Shown in pieces: positions 44,326-53,993 of a DNA stretch of 56,925 nucleotides. The stretch covers positions 1 to 56,925 of the forward strand of contig JARGOP010000032.1 of the NCBI GenBank assembly GCA_029233965.1. Direction: 5' to 3'. The notes under the pieces were generated by a model, which made no database searches, had not been told where the DNA came from, and saw only the letters and a list, made by a program, of their open reading frames with translations. A program made the position numbers and the translations under genes. Origin of the DNA: Verrucomicrobiales bacterium (GTDB lineage Bacteria; Verrucomicrobiota; Verrucomicrobiia; Verrucomicrobiales; DEV007). How positions within the stretch are numbered: the stretch's first letter is position 1; the number at the start of each line of letters is the position of its first letter.

Positions 44326-47300
44326 TCAGTCCACATAAACAAAGGCGTTCAGGTTAAAGAGGACCCGGGCGAAGGCGGCTTCGCCGTGTTGCTCGAGGTG
44401 TTCGGTGAGGATTTTCTGCTCCTGAGGAGAGGGCTCGCGACCGAGGATGAGATGACTGGCGTAGGCGACTTTCCCGGCGTCCGATGCCGGGGCCTCTTTG
44501 CGCAAACGTTCCGCAAACGTTTCGGCCATCGCCTCGACGAAGCGATTGTTCCATTGGGTCAGGGCCTGGAGTGCGGTGGTCGATTCATCGCGCTCGGGCA
44601 CGCTCATGGATGGGTCAGCGCAATCGAGCGTGGTCAGCATCGGCTGCGGCTGGGAGCGGACGATGAACCGGTAGACTGACCGCCGATGCGATTTCGGATC
44701 GTTCGGATCGTGAAGGTGGTATTGATAATGCGGCGAGTGCTGCGGCTTCTCGATCACGAAGTCCTGAAAACCCGGTCCGCCCATGGTCCGGTCGAGCGCG
44801 CCGCTGACGAGTAAGAGCGAATCGCGGATCTCCTCGGCGGAAAGCCGGCGCCGGTTCGCACGCCAGAGGTAGGCGTTGCCGCCATCGATCGCCGCATTCT
44901 CGGAGTCATGAGCACTCGAGCGACGGTAGGTTTCGCTAGTAACTAACATTCGCACCAGGCTCTTCATCGACTGATCGGGATCGTCGCGCAGGGTCGCGGC
45001 GAGAAAGTCGAGCAACTTCGGGTGCGTCGGCTCCATTCCGCCGCGCCCGAAGTCATTCGGCGTGCCCACGAGCGGGGCGCCGAAGGTCCACTGCCAGAGG
45101 CGGTTCGCGATGGAGCGCCAGATCAGCGGGTTGTCCTGTCGGGTCAGGTAGCGGGCGAGTTCGGCGCGGGCTTCCGCTTCCTTCCATTCCAGCTCCGGGG
45201 CGTCACCGAAGAAGGTCGGTTCGACCTCGCTCCAGAGTGGAGGCACTCCGGGGGTCATGGCGTCGCCGGGCGACCCGATGTCGCCCCGATGAAGAAGATG
45301 GATCGGGCGCGGCCTGCCCTCGGTCGCGGTAAAGCGTCCTCCCCGGGGAAAATGCGTCGCGGCGGCGTAGACGAGTTGTCCTTCGGGAAAGGCCTTGCGC
45401 TCGGCTTCCAGCTTCCTGACTTCCTCTTCGATCTCCGCGAGGCGGGCGTCGGTGTCGGCAGGTCGGAGCGACTCGGCAATAGCGTCGCGCTGTTCCTCAA
45501 GGCCGGCCAACTCTTCCGCCGCCTCCGGATTGTCCACTTCGCGGAAATAGATGCCATCGACGAGATTGGCCCGGCCCCAGCGAACATTGGATTCGATCGT
45601 GTCCTTCGCGGTGACGGTGGCCTCACGGGCGAAGTTTTCGGCCCCGCCTTCGTTGACGACTTCGATCTCGCCGAGCGCGAGAATGTAGTCGCTCTTGCGC
45701 TCCGCCAAGCGGGTCGCGGTAAAGCGGAGGTAGCGGAAGGCCTTGCCGTCGCCGTCGATCTTGAGGGTTTGCTTTTTCGGATTCGGCTGGTCTTTTCCGG
45801 CCGCGTCGGAGAGGAGACGGACGTCCGTTTTGAAGGCAGGATCGTTGGAGACCTCGACGCGATACCGGAGCGGGAATCCGAAGCCTGCGCCGATGTTGTT
45901 GTAGTCGTCATAAGCCGGCATAATCCGTACCCCGGTAGCACCGCGCGGCCGGCCCAGATCGAGCTGGACCCATTTTTCCTCATCGGGATTTTTCGTGATC
46001 TGACTGTGGTAGCCGTATTGCGGCTGCAGCCCGGAACCGGTGCCGTATTTCTCTTTCAGTTCAGCGATACGGCGATCCAGCCCCGAGGTCTTCGCGGAGA
46101 CGAGACGCTTGATCTGCGTGGTCAACTTTTCCTGCTCCTGCTTCAGCGTATTGATTCGGGCGGTGACTTCGTTCTTGCGCCGCTCCTCTTCGGGCGGCAG
46201 CCCGTCGTAAACCCGGTCGGCGCGGTCGACCGCGGCGAAGACGGCGTGGAGCCGGTAGTAGTCCTCCATGCGGATCGGATCGAACTTGTGATGGTGGCAC
46301 TGGGCACACTGGACGGTGGTGCTCTGGAACGCATTGAAGACCGCGGAGATCATCTCGTCGCGGTCGAGGTGCTTCGCGATGCGACCGTCGACCTTGGCTT
46401 CGCCGACTTCCCAGTGGCCGATGAAATCCCAGGGGCCGGCGGCGAGAAAGCCGAGGGCTTTGATTCCGTCTGGATCGCCCGGAAAAAGGATGTCACCGGC
46501 GACCTGTTCCTGCACGAAGCGGGAGAACGGCTTGTCCTCGTTGAAGCTCCCGATGACATAGTCGCGATACGGCCACGCGTTGTTTCGCGGCTTGTCCTTG
46601 TCGTAACCGTGCGTCTCTCCGTAGCGGGCCACATCGAGCCAGTGCTGAGCGAATTTTTCGCCGAAGGCCGGAGAGGCAAGGAGACGATCCACGGTCGCTT
46701 CCCAGTCCGGGTTCGTGAGGAAGTCGTCCACCTCCTCCGGTGTCGGCGGAAGGCCGGTGAGGTCGTAGGTGACGCGGCGGATCAGGGTGGCGGGATCGGC
46801 CTCGGGAACGGGGTGGAGCCCTTTTTCCTGGAGTTTTGCTTCGATGAAGGCATCAGGGAGAGGCGGTTTTCTACCGCCTGCGGAGGCATCTTGATTGCTT
46901 TGCGGGCGGTAGGAAACCGCCCCTCCTTGAGGAGGCGATGGAATGGGCCGCAGCGACCACCAGTCGAGATCGCGTTTGGGATCGTGGACGAGCGTTCGCG
47001 ATTCCGGCCACTCCGCCCCGGCGGTGATCCAGTCACGCAGGATCGCGACCTCCTCCTCCGTGAGCGGGTCCGCCTTTTTGGGCATGTCAGGGTCAGGTCC
47101 ACTCACGACCTCAAGAAGCAGGCTTGCCTCCGGATTTCCCGGAACGATCCCGGCCTCAAACCCGAAAGCCGCGGCGCGGGTGGAAAGATCAAGATCGCCT
47201 TTGGTCTCGTGCTCGTTATGACAGAAGAGGCAGGTCTGCTCCAGAATCGGGGCAACTTCCTTTTCAAAATCAGGCGAAGCCACCCCGATTGTGGGAAGCG

Positions 47301-47346
47301 CGACCGCCATGAGAAGGAACGGATAAAGTCGTCGAAAGGCGAACAT
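44326..47346 (-). CDS. PSD1 / planctomycete cytochrome c protein with discoidin domain and REPIN-derived insert
   Basis: 1006 residues. The signal peptide is followed by a cytochrome domain with heme motif CLFCH (39-43) and MPKKADPLTEEE. DUF1549 (RRVTYDLTGLPPTPEEV, FGEKFAQHWLDVARYGE), CAQCHHHKFDPI, an F5/8C discoidin-like domain at about 440-560, a helical stretch and DUF1553 (RLWQWTFGAPL, RRLSAEEIRDS) follow. At about 140-164 lies an in-frame stretch encoded by REPIN copy 3, absent from the related protein at 16067. The discoidin domain, also found in the histidine kinase, suggests glycan binding. DUF1501 at 42031 is the expected partner. Confidence 0.92.
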   Translation of the reverse strand: MFAFRRLYPFLLMAVALPTIGVASPDFEKEVAPILEQTCLFCHNEHETKGDLDLSTRAAAFGFEAGIVPGNPEASLLLEVVSGPDPDMPKKADPLTEEEVAILRDWITAGAEWPESRTLVHDPKRDLDWWSLRPIPSPPQGGAVSYRPQSNQDASAGGRKPPLPDAFIEAKLQEKGLHPVPEADPATLIRRVTYDLTGLPPTPEEVDDFLTNPDWEATVDRLLASPAFGEKFAQHWLDVARYGETHGYDKDKPRNNAWPYRDYVIGSFNEDKPFSRFVQEQVAGDILFPGDPDGIKALGFLAAGPWDFIGHWEVGEAKVDGRIAKHLDRDEMISAVFNAFQSTTVQCAQCHHHKFDPIRMEDYYRLHAVFAAVDRADRVYDGLPPEEERRKNEVTARINTLKQEQEKLTTQIKRLVSAKTSGLDRRIAELKEKYGTGSGLQPQYGYHSQITKNPDEEKWVQLDLGRPRGATGVRIMPAYDDYNNIGAGFGFPLRYRVEVSNDPAFKTDVRLLSDAAGKDQPNPKKQTLKIDGDGKAFRYLRFTATRLAERKSDYILALGEIEVVNEGGAENFAREATVTAKDTIESNVRWGRANLVDGIYFREVDNPEAAEELAGLEEQRDAIAESLRPADTDARLAEIEEEVRKLEAERKAFPEGQLVYAAATHFPRGGRFTATEGRPRPIHLLHRGDIGSPGDAMTPGVPPLWSEVEPTFFGDAPELEWKEAEARAELARYLTRQDNPLIWRSIANRLWQWTFGAPLVGTPNDFGRGGMEPTHPKLLDFLAATLRDDPDQSMKSLVRMLVTSETYRRSSAHDSENAAIDGGNAYLWRANRRRLSAEEIRDSLLLVSGALDRTMGGPGFQDFVIEKPQHSPHYQYHLHDPNDPKSHRRSVYRFIVRSQPQPMLTTLDCADPSMSVPERDESTTALQALTQWNNRFVEAMAETFAERLRKEAPASDAGKVAYASHLILGREPSPQEQKILTEHLEQHGEAAFARVLFNLNAFVYVD
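46855..46929. repeat. REPIN copy 3 inside the PSD1 coding region
   Basis: GGGAGAGGCGG to CCGCCCCTCCTTG, the same inverted pair as next to the RAYT gene, in the same orientation. It falls in the linker between cytochrome and DUF1549 domains and is translated in frame without a stop. Confidence 0.9.
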
Positions 47347-47352
47347 GAAAAG

Positions 47353-47413
47353 ACCCTATCAAAAACGACCGCGCCCGTCATGTCCCGAGAACCCGTTACA
47401 CCAGGCCCTCTCG
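47353..47413. repeat. Direct repeat, left copy (61 bases)
   Basis: 51 of 61 positions match 53309-53369 in the same orientation, with a 22-base identical core that includes CCCGTTACACCAGG. In the right copy that core holds the last codons and stop of the response regulator; here it is noncoding, just above the PSD1 start. Confidence 0.7.
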
Positions 47414-47455
47414 TTCCAACTGAAAAAACAGGCGTCTTGTCCTGAAAATGCTCTT

Positions 47456-49261
47456 CTATTTCACCTCGAGCGAAGACAACGGAATCACGGCCAGTTCCGC
47501 ACTGTTGAGGTTGCCTTTGCGCCCCCCGTTGTTCGAGTAGCCGACATAGAGTTTGCCCTCGTGCCCGGTGGCGCAGGGGTAGGATAGGCTGAGGCGTTCC
47601 GCCGATTCGCCGGGGGCGGCGTGTTCGCTGCGGCGGATCACGAACACTTTGCTGAACTTGTCTTCGCCGGGGCGCGAGACGGCGATCGTCAGCGGGCTTC
47701 GTTTGCCGCCGTTCCTGTCGGCCGTGGTGCAGACAAGGTAACGCTGACCCGTGCTGAGCATTCCGGCGGCGGGCTTTGAGGTCGTCATGGGGAGGTTGCT
47801 GATCTCGCTTTCGGTCCAGGTGCGACCGAAGTCTTCGCTTGTCGCAACGAGAGCCTGAGCGCCGCCTCCGTAGCGGGCGATATTGGTGATGTCCGGACCG
47901 TCCACGATGAGCGATGACTCACCCCACATGCGCGTAATTTCCGCGGAGGGTTCAATCCTGACAAAATCCCACTTTGTAAAATCATCTCCCCGACTGATGG
48001 CAACCGCAGCGGGAAAAACTTTCTCATTCGCATAGGGCCCGAACGATCCGCCCGGCATGATCCAGTTGCCGTCGTCCATTTTCACCGGCTGATTCATCGC
48101 CCAGAAACCGTTTTCGACGATGACTCCGTGCTTCCTCCATTCCCCGGTTGCTTCATTCAGAGAATAGGCACGGGTGTGGATGTTCTCCATAAACCCGTTG
48201 TAAGCCCCATGGAAGGCCCAGAGCGTTCCCTCATGCGAGAGGAAGACGCCATGACTGACGGCGAGGTTTTCCTCCTCTCCGGCGTCGATGACTTGCAGCG
48301 GCCCCCAGGTTTTGCCGTCGTCTTCGCTGACCCGGTATTGCGCCTCTTCGGTGACGGTGTTTTCCGCGCCCCGGTTGTGACCGATTGAGGCATAGAGTCT
48401 GCCCTTGTGCGAGACGAGACTGACGCCGTGGAGAAAGGTGTAACCGTCGGCGGGCTGGTCCCATTTTTTGATGACATGAAACTCGACGCCCTCGAGTTCC
48501 GGCAGGTCGGCTGCGAGAGGGAGCGTCTCCGATTCGTCCCACAACGGAAAACGTTCCGGCGGTTCGGGGATCTCGTGAGTCAGGGAAACCGGCGTGTGGA
48601 GGGCGGCCATGGCACCGGCGGAGAGCGGTGGTGAGTCCAGTTGAACTTCATCGAAGGCTCCATGAAAAAGCTGTTTCCTGACGCCGTCGTCGATGCCTCC
48701 CAGAGTGATCGGTGCCCCGGTGCGTGGCGCGGGAGTCTTCAGGGTCACGTGATCTTCGAGGGTTCCGTTGATCCAAAGTCCGGCGTGATCATCCCGGATC
48801 ACGATGCCAACGAGTTGCCAGTGCCCCGGTTTCGGGAGGGTTTTCGCCGTGGCCGTTTTCCATCCCATCGACTGCACATAGAGTCTGAACTTTCCATCGG
48901 CATCAATCATGACACCCCACTCGCGTTGATCGAGCGAGTAGCGATTTTTTCCGGCGAGAATCTGCTGTTCGCCACGATCCGCGGCATACGGGTTGACCCA
49001 GAGATTCAATGAGAATCCTTCGGCCTGATGAGACAGGTTGGCGGAATCATTCAGCTCGATCAGTGAGTGACCGTCGAAGACAAGGCTCTGATTCTTGACC
49101 CCGGCGGCGGGCGTAACTTCGCCGTGGACGGAAAGGCCCTTCATCGAACTGTCATCGAGCGACCAGCGGGAGGTCCCGGCAGGTTCCGCAGTGAGGGCAA
49201 GCGTGATCGATCCGCAAAGGGACGCGACCGCGGCAGGAGAGAGGAGAATATTTTGCTTCAT
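47456..49261 (-). CDS. Secreted LamG plus sialidase/BNR-like protein
   Basis: 601 residues from the ATG at 49261; the frame is open further up, but that part is antisense-like and this start opens a signal peptide (ILLSPAAVASLCGSITLALT). Residues about 30-210 are a LamG/concanavalin domain (SLVFDGHSLIELND, GHWQLVGIVI). The rest is a sialidase-like propeller with Asp-box-like turns such as SEDDGKTWGPL and SEDFGRTW. It may be an exo-sialidase or another glycoside-active propeller. It lies between DUF1592 and PSD1 genes on the same strand. Confidence 0.8.
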   Translation of the reverse strand: MKQNILLSPAAVASLCGSITLALTAEPAGTSRWSLDDSSMKGLSVHGEVTPAAGVKNQSLVFDGHSLIELNDSANLSHQAEGFSLNLWVNPYAADRGEQQILAGKNRYSLDQREWGVMIDADGKFRLYVQSMGWKTATAKTLPKPGHWQLVGIVIRDDHAGLWINGTLEDHVTLKTPAPRTGAPITLGGIDDGVRKQLFHGAFDEVQLDSPPLSAGAMAALHTPVSLTHEIPEPPERFPLWDESETLPLAADLPELEGVEFHVIKKWDQPADGYTFLHGVSLVSHKGRLYASIGHNRGAENTVTEEAQYRVSEDDGKTWGPLQVIDAGEEENLAVSHGVFLSHEGTLWAFHGAYNGFMENIHTRAYSLNEATGEWRKHGVIVENGFWAMNQPVKMDDGNWIMPGGSFGPYANEKVFPAAVAISRGDDFTKWDFVRIEPSAEITRMWGESSLIVDGPDITNIARYGGGAQALVATSEDFGRTWTESEISNLPMTTSKPAAGMLSTGQRYLVCTTADRNGGKRSPLTIAVSRPGEDKFSKVFVIRRSEHAAPGESAERLSLSYPCATGHEGKLYVGYSNNGGRKGNLNSAELAVIPLSSLEVK

Positions 49262-49307
49262 GAGATGGAGGAACCGTTTGTTTTCCGCCCGTCGGTGCTG
49301 ATCCGGT

Positions 49308-51968
49308 TTACTTTCTCGCAAACGCCTCCGACTGCACCAGCGCATGAAGATAGGCCCGGGGAGCGCCCCCCTGCTGCCCTCCCTGCGCGAGAATGGCGTC
49401 GGCGAGGTCCTGATCAGTGAACCCGTAGGGGCGGCCGAGGGCATATTCGATAAGGTGCTCGACGAAGCCGCGGGCGAAGGCCTCGTGACGGGCGGCGATC
49501 TCGTCGCGCAGTTCGAAGAAGCCGTCGAACTCGGTGCCGTCGGGCAGGGTCCCGGAATCGTCGATAGGATGCTCCTTCGACTCGCGGACCCGGTTGTTCG
49601 CTGCGATATCGACATACTCGAGCTCACGCCAGAGACCGACGGCGTCGAAATGTTCGAGCCCGTAGCCGATGGGATCGATCTTTCGGTGACACTGGGCGCA
49701 TTGCGCTTCCTCCATGTGCATCTCGAGAAGCTCGCGGGCGGGAAGAAGTTTCCCGGCGTGACGGCTGAGCTGCGGCACGTTCGGGGGCGCGGGCGGAGGT
49801 GGGTCGTTCAAAAGTTTCTTCAGGACCCAGACACCGCGCTCGACCGGGGAGGAGCGCTCGCCGTCGGATCCCATCGCGAGGATGGCGGCCATGCCGAGGA
49901 GTCCACCGCGCGGCATCCCCGCGGGCACTTTGACCTCGCGGAAGCGGGACCCCCGGACCCCTTCGATGCCGTAGTAGTCGGCGAGGAGTTCGTTGATGAC
50001 CACGGTGTCGGACTTGAGTAATCCGGCGAGGGGGCGGTTGCCCCGGATCAGGTTCAGAATCGTCTCGTAGACCTCCTGCCGCGCTGCTTCCTTGACCGAG
50101 TCATCGAACTCGGGATAGAGACGGTAGTTGTAGTTGAAAAAATCGAGCCGCTCCATGTGCAGCCACTGGTGGGTGAAACCGCTCACGAACTCCGCCGCCC
50201 GCTCGTCAGCGAGGAGACGGTTCACTTGGCGGGCGAGCCCGGCGGGGGTGTCGAGTTCTCCTTTTTTCGCCGCAGCAAAAAGTTCCTCATCGGGAGGGGC
50301 GCTCCAGAGGAAATAGGAGAGGCGGACGGCGAGTTCACCCGGCGAGAGGGGGTGGCGGTTCGGAGCGTCCTCCGTTTTCCCGGACTCGGCAAGGCTCGCC
50401 GGCTCGGCCTGTGCCACTGGCTCGGACTGGTAGAGAAAGCCCGGCGACGCGAGCACGATCGAGAGCGGTTTTTTCAGCGCTTCCTCGAAGGGCTTTTCTG
50501 CCTTCCTTTCGGCGGCGAAGAAGGTCATGAGCTGGTCAAGGTAGGCCGGATCAGGTTTCCGGGTGCGGAAGGCACGCTCGGCGAAACGCTTCACGATTTC
50601 GCGGGCATAGGCGTCATTTTTCTCTGCGTCAGGCGCTTTGAAAAGGAGCGTCCGGTGCGAGGCGGGCGGCCATTCCTCCACGATGGGTCCCTCCCACTCG
50701 ACCCAGTCGATCCAGAGAGCGGGTTCGATGTTGAACCCGGTCTCGTCAGTGGACTGGCGGCGGATGAACCGGGCGGCGTCACGGCTGTTGGGGTGGCGCT
50801 GACGAAAAGCAATGACCCGTTCGCCCAGGGTGACCTCCTTCTTTGTCTGCGAGCCGACGTCGACGGTGAGCGGACGCGTCAGGGGCGGCAGCTCGATTTC
50901 GGTCTCGATGACCTCGGGATTCTGCATCGGCGCGTTGACCTTGATACAATCGATCAAATCAATCGCGGACTCGATATTTTCTCCACGAAATCCGATCTCA
51001 ACAAAGGTGCGGGAGGGATCAGGCTTGGCCGTGCCGTTGATGGCGATCTTCGCGCGGATCCGGTAGCGGCCCGCGGGTGCTTCGTCGGGGATGGCGAGCC
51101 CGACCTGCGGATTCGGCGTCGAGACTGTGAGGAAGGCACCGGTCTGCGTCTCCACGCGGGCGAGGTAATCGGCGAAGTCGGGCGACTCCCGATCCCAGAC
51201 AAGCTTGCGAAAATTGATCTCCGCCTCATCGATGAAACCGAAGTCGGTGGTCGGCTTGCCCTTTGAGGCCTGCCACTTCTTCCACGCGACGTAGCCCTGC
51301 TTCTGGTAGCCGCGGAAGATCATGCGGACGCGTCGGTTTGCCTCTTCCTCGGCTTCGATGCGAACCGTTTTTGTCTCAGGTTTCGGACCTGTCACGATCG
51401 CGGCATCGAGCGCCTTCCGGGCGAGCGCGAGATACTGCTCGAACTGATCGCTGGAGAAAAAGAGCGCCCCGCCCGAGGTGTCGAATCCACCCGGATTGGC
51501 GTCACCGGGAAGGTCGGAGGCGTCGATCGAAACACCAAGAAGATCTTTGATCGTGTTCTCGTATTCGCGGCGGTTGAGTCGCCGCATCGTGATCTCGCCC
51601 CCGGTGTCGCTAAGGAGCTTGCGGGCAGTCACGAGCTGGCCGGACAAATCATCGAGGAGCCCGGCTTTTTCCTCAAACTCCGGCTGTGGCTTGTCTTCCG
51701 GTGGCATCTCGCCGGAGTTCAGCGTGTTCAGCACCTTCTGCCAGGTCTCGGCGGACTCCATCGTGCCGAGATCGAAGGAGAGCGCCTCGAGGTCGATTCC
51801 CCCTTTTTCGGTGAGGCTGTCGTGGCATTCGAGGCAGTACTTGTCGAGAAAGGTGAAATGCTTTTCCGGCAGTTCCGCCCGAATCTCCTCCGCCGCATAG
51901 AGGCGCAGCGACGGCGACGCGAGGAGCGCGAGGCCGAGAAGTCCGGCGGGAAGGCGGGGACCGGTCAT
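49308..51968 (-). CDS. DUF1592-family secreted cytochrome-like protein (DUF1587/1592/1588/1585)
   Basis: 886 residues. After a signal peptide, heme motif CLECH (45-49) with GEMPP later marks a planctomycete cytochrome domain. DUF1587 is seen in [17 protein letters not shown], then DUF1592/1595 ([19 protein letters not shown]), DUF1588 ([21 protein letters not shown]) and DUF1585 ([19 protein letters not shown]). The ATG overlaps the stop of the DUF1552 gene. DUF1592 and DUF1552 are habitual neighbours; both are exported and their reaction is unknown. Mature heme would need ResB/CcsA. Confidence 0.9.
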   Translation of the reverse strand: MTGPRLPAGLLGLALLASPSLRLYAAEEIRAELPEKHFTFLDKYCLECHDSLTEKGGIDLEALSFDLGTMESAETWQKVLNTLNSGEMPPEDKPQPEFEEKAGLLDDLSGQLVTARKLLSDTGGEITMRRLNRREYENTIKDLLGVSIDASDLPGDANPGGFDTSGGALFFSSDQFEQYLALARKALDAAIVTGPKPETKTVRIEAEEEANRRVRMIFRGYQKQGYVAWKKWQASKGKPTTDFGFIDEAEINFRKLVWDRESPDFADYLARVETQTGAFLTVSTPNPQVGLAIPDEAPAGRYRIRAKIAINGTAKPDPSRTFVEIGFRGENIESAIDLIDCIKVNAPMQNPEVIETEIELPPLTRPLTVDVGSQTKKEVTLGERVIAFRQRHPNSRDAARFIRRQSTDETGFNIEPALWIDWVEWEGPIVEEWPPASHRTLLFKAPDAEKNDAYAREIVKRFAERAFRTRKPDPAYLDQLMTFFAAERKAEKPFEEALKKPLSIVLASPGFLYQSEPVAQAEPASLAESGKTEDAPNRHPLSPGELAVRLSYFLWSAPPDEELFAAAKKGELDTPAGLARQVNRLLADERAAEFVSGFTHQWLHMERLDFFNYNYRLYPEFDDSVKEAARQEVYETILNLIRGNRPLAGLLKSDTVVINELLADYYGIEGVRGSRFREVKVPAGMPRGGLLGMAAILAMGSDGERSSPVERGVWVLKKLLNDPPPPAPPNVPQLSRHAGKLLPARELLEMHMEEAQCAQCHRKIDPIGYGLEHFDAVGLWRELEYVDIAANNRVRESKEHPIDDSGTLPDGTEFDGFFELRDEIAARHEAFARGFVEHLIEYALGRPYGFTDQDLADAILAQGGQQGGAPRAYLHALVQSEAFARK

Positions 51969-53251
51969 GCCATCAACTCGTCCAGGGTTCCCGTGCTGTC
52001 TCCATGCGACTCGACTTCGACGCCGCTGCCGTTCAAGAGAGTGAGCCAGAGGTTGCAGAGCGGGGTCTTCGCGGGCATGACAAGATGGCGGCCGTGCTTC
52101 ACCCCGGCTCCGCCGCCGGTGATGACGGTGGGGCAGTTGTCGAGGTAGTGGATGCTCTGAATGTTGCTGCCGTAGCTCAGGCAGACGTGGTCGAAAAGAC
52201 TGGAGCCGTCCGGTTCCTTCGAAGCCTTGAGCTTGTCGATAAGTCCCGCGAGGAGTTCCGACTGCTTGCGGTCGCGCATTTCCGAAACCTCCATGCGCAT
52301 GCCCGGCTGGTAATGGCTCATGTTGTGGCCGGTGATCGTCGCGCCGAGGCTGCGGATGAAACTATCGACCGGCTGGCGGTAGGTGAGGACACGGGTGGCG
52401 TCGGCCTGGAGCGCGGCGACCATGAGATCATACATGATCTTCACTTCTTCGAAGCCCTCGACCTCGGAGGGCGGTTCTTCGACCGGGTCCTTCGGCTTCG
52501 CCTTGGGCACATCGAGCCACTGCTCTTCCTTCGAAAGTCGCGTCTCGATGTCGCGGATCGACTGGTAGTATTCGTCGAGCTTGTCGACGTCAGTTTTCGT
52601 CAAACCACGTTTCACGCTTTCTGCATCGGTCAGGACGGTGTCAAGGATGCTGCGCTGGTCCTTCAGCATGGCCTGGCGCTGCTCCAGCGGAGTGCCGTCG
52701 TCGGCAAAGAGGCGATGATACGCGGTGACCGGATTGTTGAGGCCCGCGACCGGTTTCCCCTGACGATTCCACGCCAGCGAAAGCCCGGGGCCGTGCCCTG
52801 ACGTCTCCGCGTCCTCGCACCCGAGCTGGAGAGAAGTGAATCGGGTGTCTTTTCCGAACTGTTCCGCAGCGACCTGATCAGCGGAAATGGTGTTGGAAAA
52901 ACTCTGCCCCGGCTCCGCGTAGCGATTCGCTCCCGTGAGGTAAAAGGTGCTGCCCCAGTGCGCCTCGTTGTTGAACTGGTTCGCAAGTCCCTGGATGACC
53001 GTGAGATCCTTCTGGTGGCGCTTCAAGGGAGCGAGGCCTTTCGGCAATTCGTAGCCGGTGCCGATGGTTGTCTCGTCCGGATACCAGCTCTCTTTGGTCA
53101 CCCCCCAGCCGAAGCCGAGAAAGATCATGCGCTTCGGCGGCGGCGCAGTCTGCGAAGCGGCGGTGGCGAAGCGGCGAAAGCCGAGCGATTCGAGAGCCGG
53201 CAGCGCGATGAGCGCGGAGGTGCTGCGGAGGAAGTGGCGTCTGGTTTTCAT
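51965..53251 (-). CDS. DUF1552 domain-containing exported protein
   Basis: 428 residues with a twin-arginine-type start (MKTRRHFLRSTSALIALPAL). DUF1552 motifs include FLGFGWGVTKESWYP, LTVIQGLANQFN and HYQPGMRMEVSEMR. The stop overlaps the DUF1592 start, so the two are coupled. It lies 101 bases below the response regulator gene and may be part of its operon or target. The family's role is not established; links to oxidative polymer turnover are inference. Confidence 0.88.
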   Translation of the reverse strand: MKTRRHFLRSTSALIALPALESLGFRRFATAASQTAPPPKRMIFLGFGWGVTKESWYPDETTIGTGYELPKGLAPLKRHQKDLTVIQGLANQFNNEAHWGSTFYLTGANRYAEPGQSFSNTISADQVAAEQFGKDTRFTSLQLGCEDAETSGHGPGLSLAWNRQGKPVAGLNNPVTAYHRLFADDGTPLEQRQAMLKDQRSILDTVLTDAESVKRGLTKTDVDKLDEYYQSIRDIETRLSKEEQWLDVPKAKPKDPVEEPPSEVEGFEEVKIMYDLMVAALQADATRVLTYRQPVDSFIRSLGATITGHNMSHYQPGMRMEVSEMRDRKQSELLAGLIDKLKASKEPDGSSLFDHVCLSYGSNIQSIHYLDNCPTVITGGGAGVKHGRHLVMPAKTPLCNLWLTLLNGSGVEVESHGDSTGTLDELMA

Positions 53252-53308
53252 GGAGAAAAATGGAAGGATCGAGTCGAAGGGTAGCCGTCGAAAATTCCCC
53301 CGTTTTTC

Positions 53309-53369
53309 ACCCTAGCCAAGACAACCGCTGCGGTCATGTCACGGGAACCCGTTACACCAGGCCCTCGCG
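53309..53369. repeat. Direct repeat, right copy (61 bases)
   Basis: Partner of 47353-47413. It spans the response-regulator stop codon and the gap before the DUF1552 gene. Within it, minus-strand TGTAACGGG-TT-CCCGTGACA is a near-perfect inverted repeat, better preserved here than in the left copy. Confidence 0.7.
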
Positions 53370-53993
53370 CAGCGCCCTGGCCACGGCACCGCCGAGGGTG
53401 TTGACGTGCAGTTTGCGATAGATCCGGCGGGTGTAGGTATCGACGGTATGAATGCTGAGGTCGAGCCGGTCGGCGATCTCCTTTTTGGCGAGGCCGTCGA
53501 CCATCGCCTTGAGGACGTCCCGCTCGCGGTCGGAAAGTTCTGTCGTCGTACTGGTCGCCCCGAGACGGTTGAAGCGATCCAACATGAGCCGGGCGATTTC
53601 CGAAGTCATCGGCGATCCTCCGCGCAGCACTTCCCCGACCGCGGTGGCGATGCGCTCGAGCGGCTCGGATTTCAAGAGGTAGCCGGACGCGCCCGCGCAG
53701 ACCGCTTCGAAGATGCGCTCAGGTTCGTCGTGGACCGTGAACATCACAATCTCCACTTCGGGAAAGCGATCCTTGAAGCAGCGAATCCCTTCGAGACCGC
53801 TCATGCCCTGAAGACCGATGTCGAGAATGATGACCGCAGGCGGTCCCGCAGCGGTCTCTTCGAGAGCTTCTTCGCACGAAGCAAAGGTCGTCACCGTTCC
53901 CGCCACTTCCGCGATGAGCTCACGAAGCGATTCGCGGAGGCGCGAGTGGTCTTCCACGATCCAGACAGGTTGATCTTTGTTCTCGTCGCTCAT
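53352..53993 (-). CDS. NarL/LuxR-family response regulator
   Basis: 213 residues. Receiver domain with phosphoacceptor Asp58 in VIILDIGLQG and GYLLKSEPLERI near its end; the C-terminal LuxR-type HTH has LSDRERDVLKAMVDGLAKKEIADRLDLSIHTVDTY in abbreviated form of the family's motif. Its start overlaps the kinase stop, so both are one unit. It likely binds DNA upstream of the downstream DUF1552-DUF1592-sialidase-PSD1-DUF1501 genes, or elsewhere. Confidence 0.92.
   Translation of the reverse strand: MSDENKDQPVWIVEDHSRLRESLRELIAEVAGTVTTFASCEEALEETAAGPPAVIILDIGLQGMSGLEGIRCFKDRFPEVEIVMFTVHDEPERIFEAVCAGASGYLLKSEPLERIATAVGEVLRGGSPMTSEIARLMLDRFNRLGATSTTTELSDRERDVLKAMVDGLAKKEIADRLDLSIHTVDTYTRRIYRKLHVNTLGGAVARALREGLV

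Noticed and set aside
43487-46929. CRISPR-like repeat array
   Set aside because: Only three copies, far apart, each an inverted pair of hairpins next to a RAYT gene; this is the REPIN pattern.
45022-47445. 807-codon forward open frame antisense to the PSD1 gene
   Set aside because: No domain or signal recognisable; the complementary strand encodes a full PSD1 protein, and long shadows are expected in GC-rich genes.
49262-49627. Longer N-terminus for the sialidase-like protein
   Set aside because: Ser/Pro/Arg-rich sequence overlapping the DUF1592 gene in another frame; the ATG at 49261 opens a proper signal peptide.
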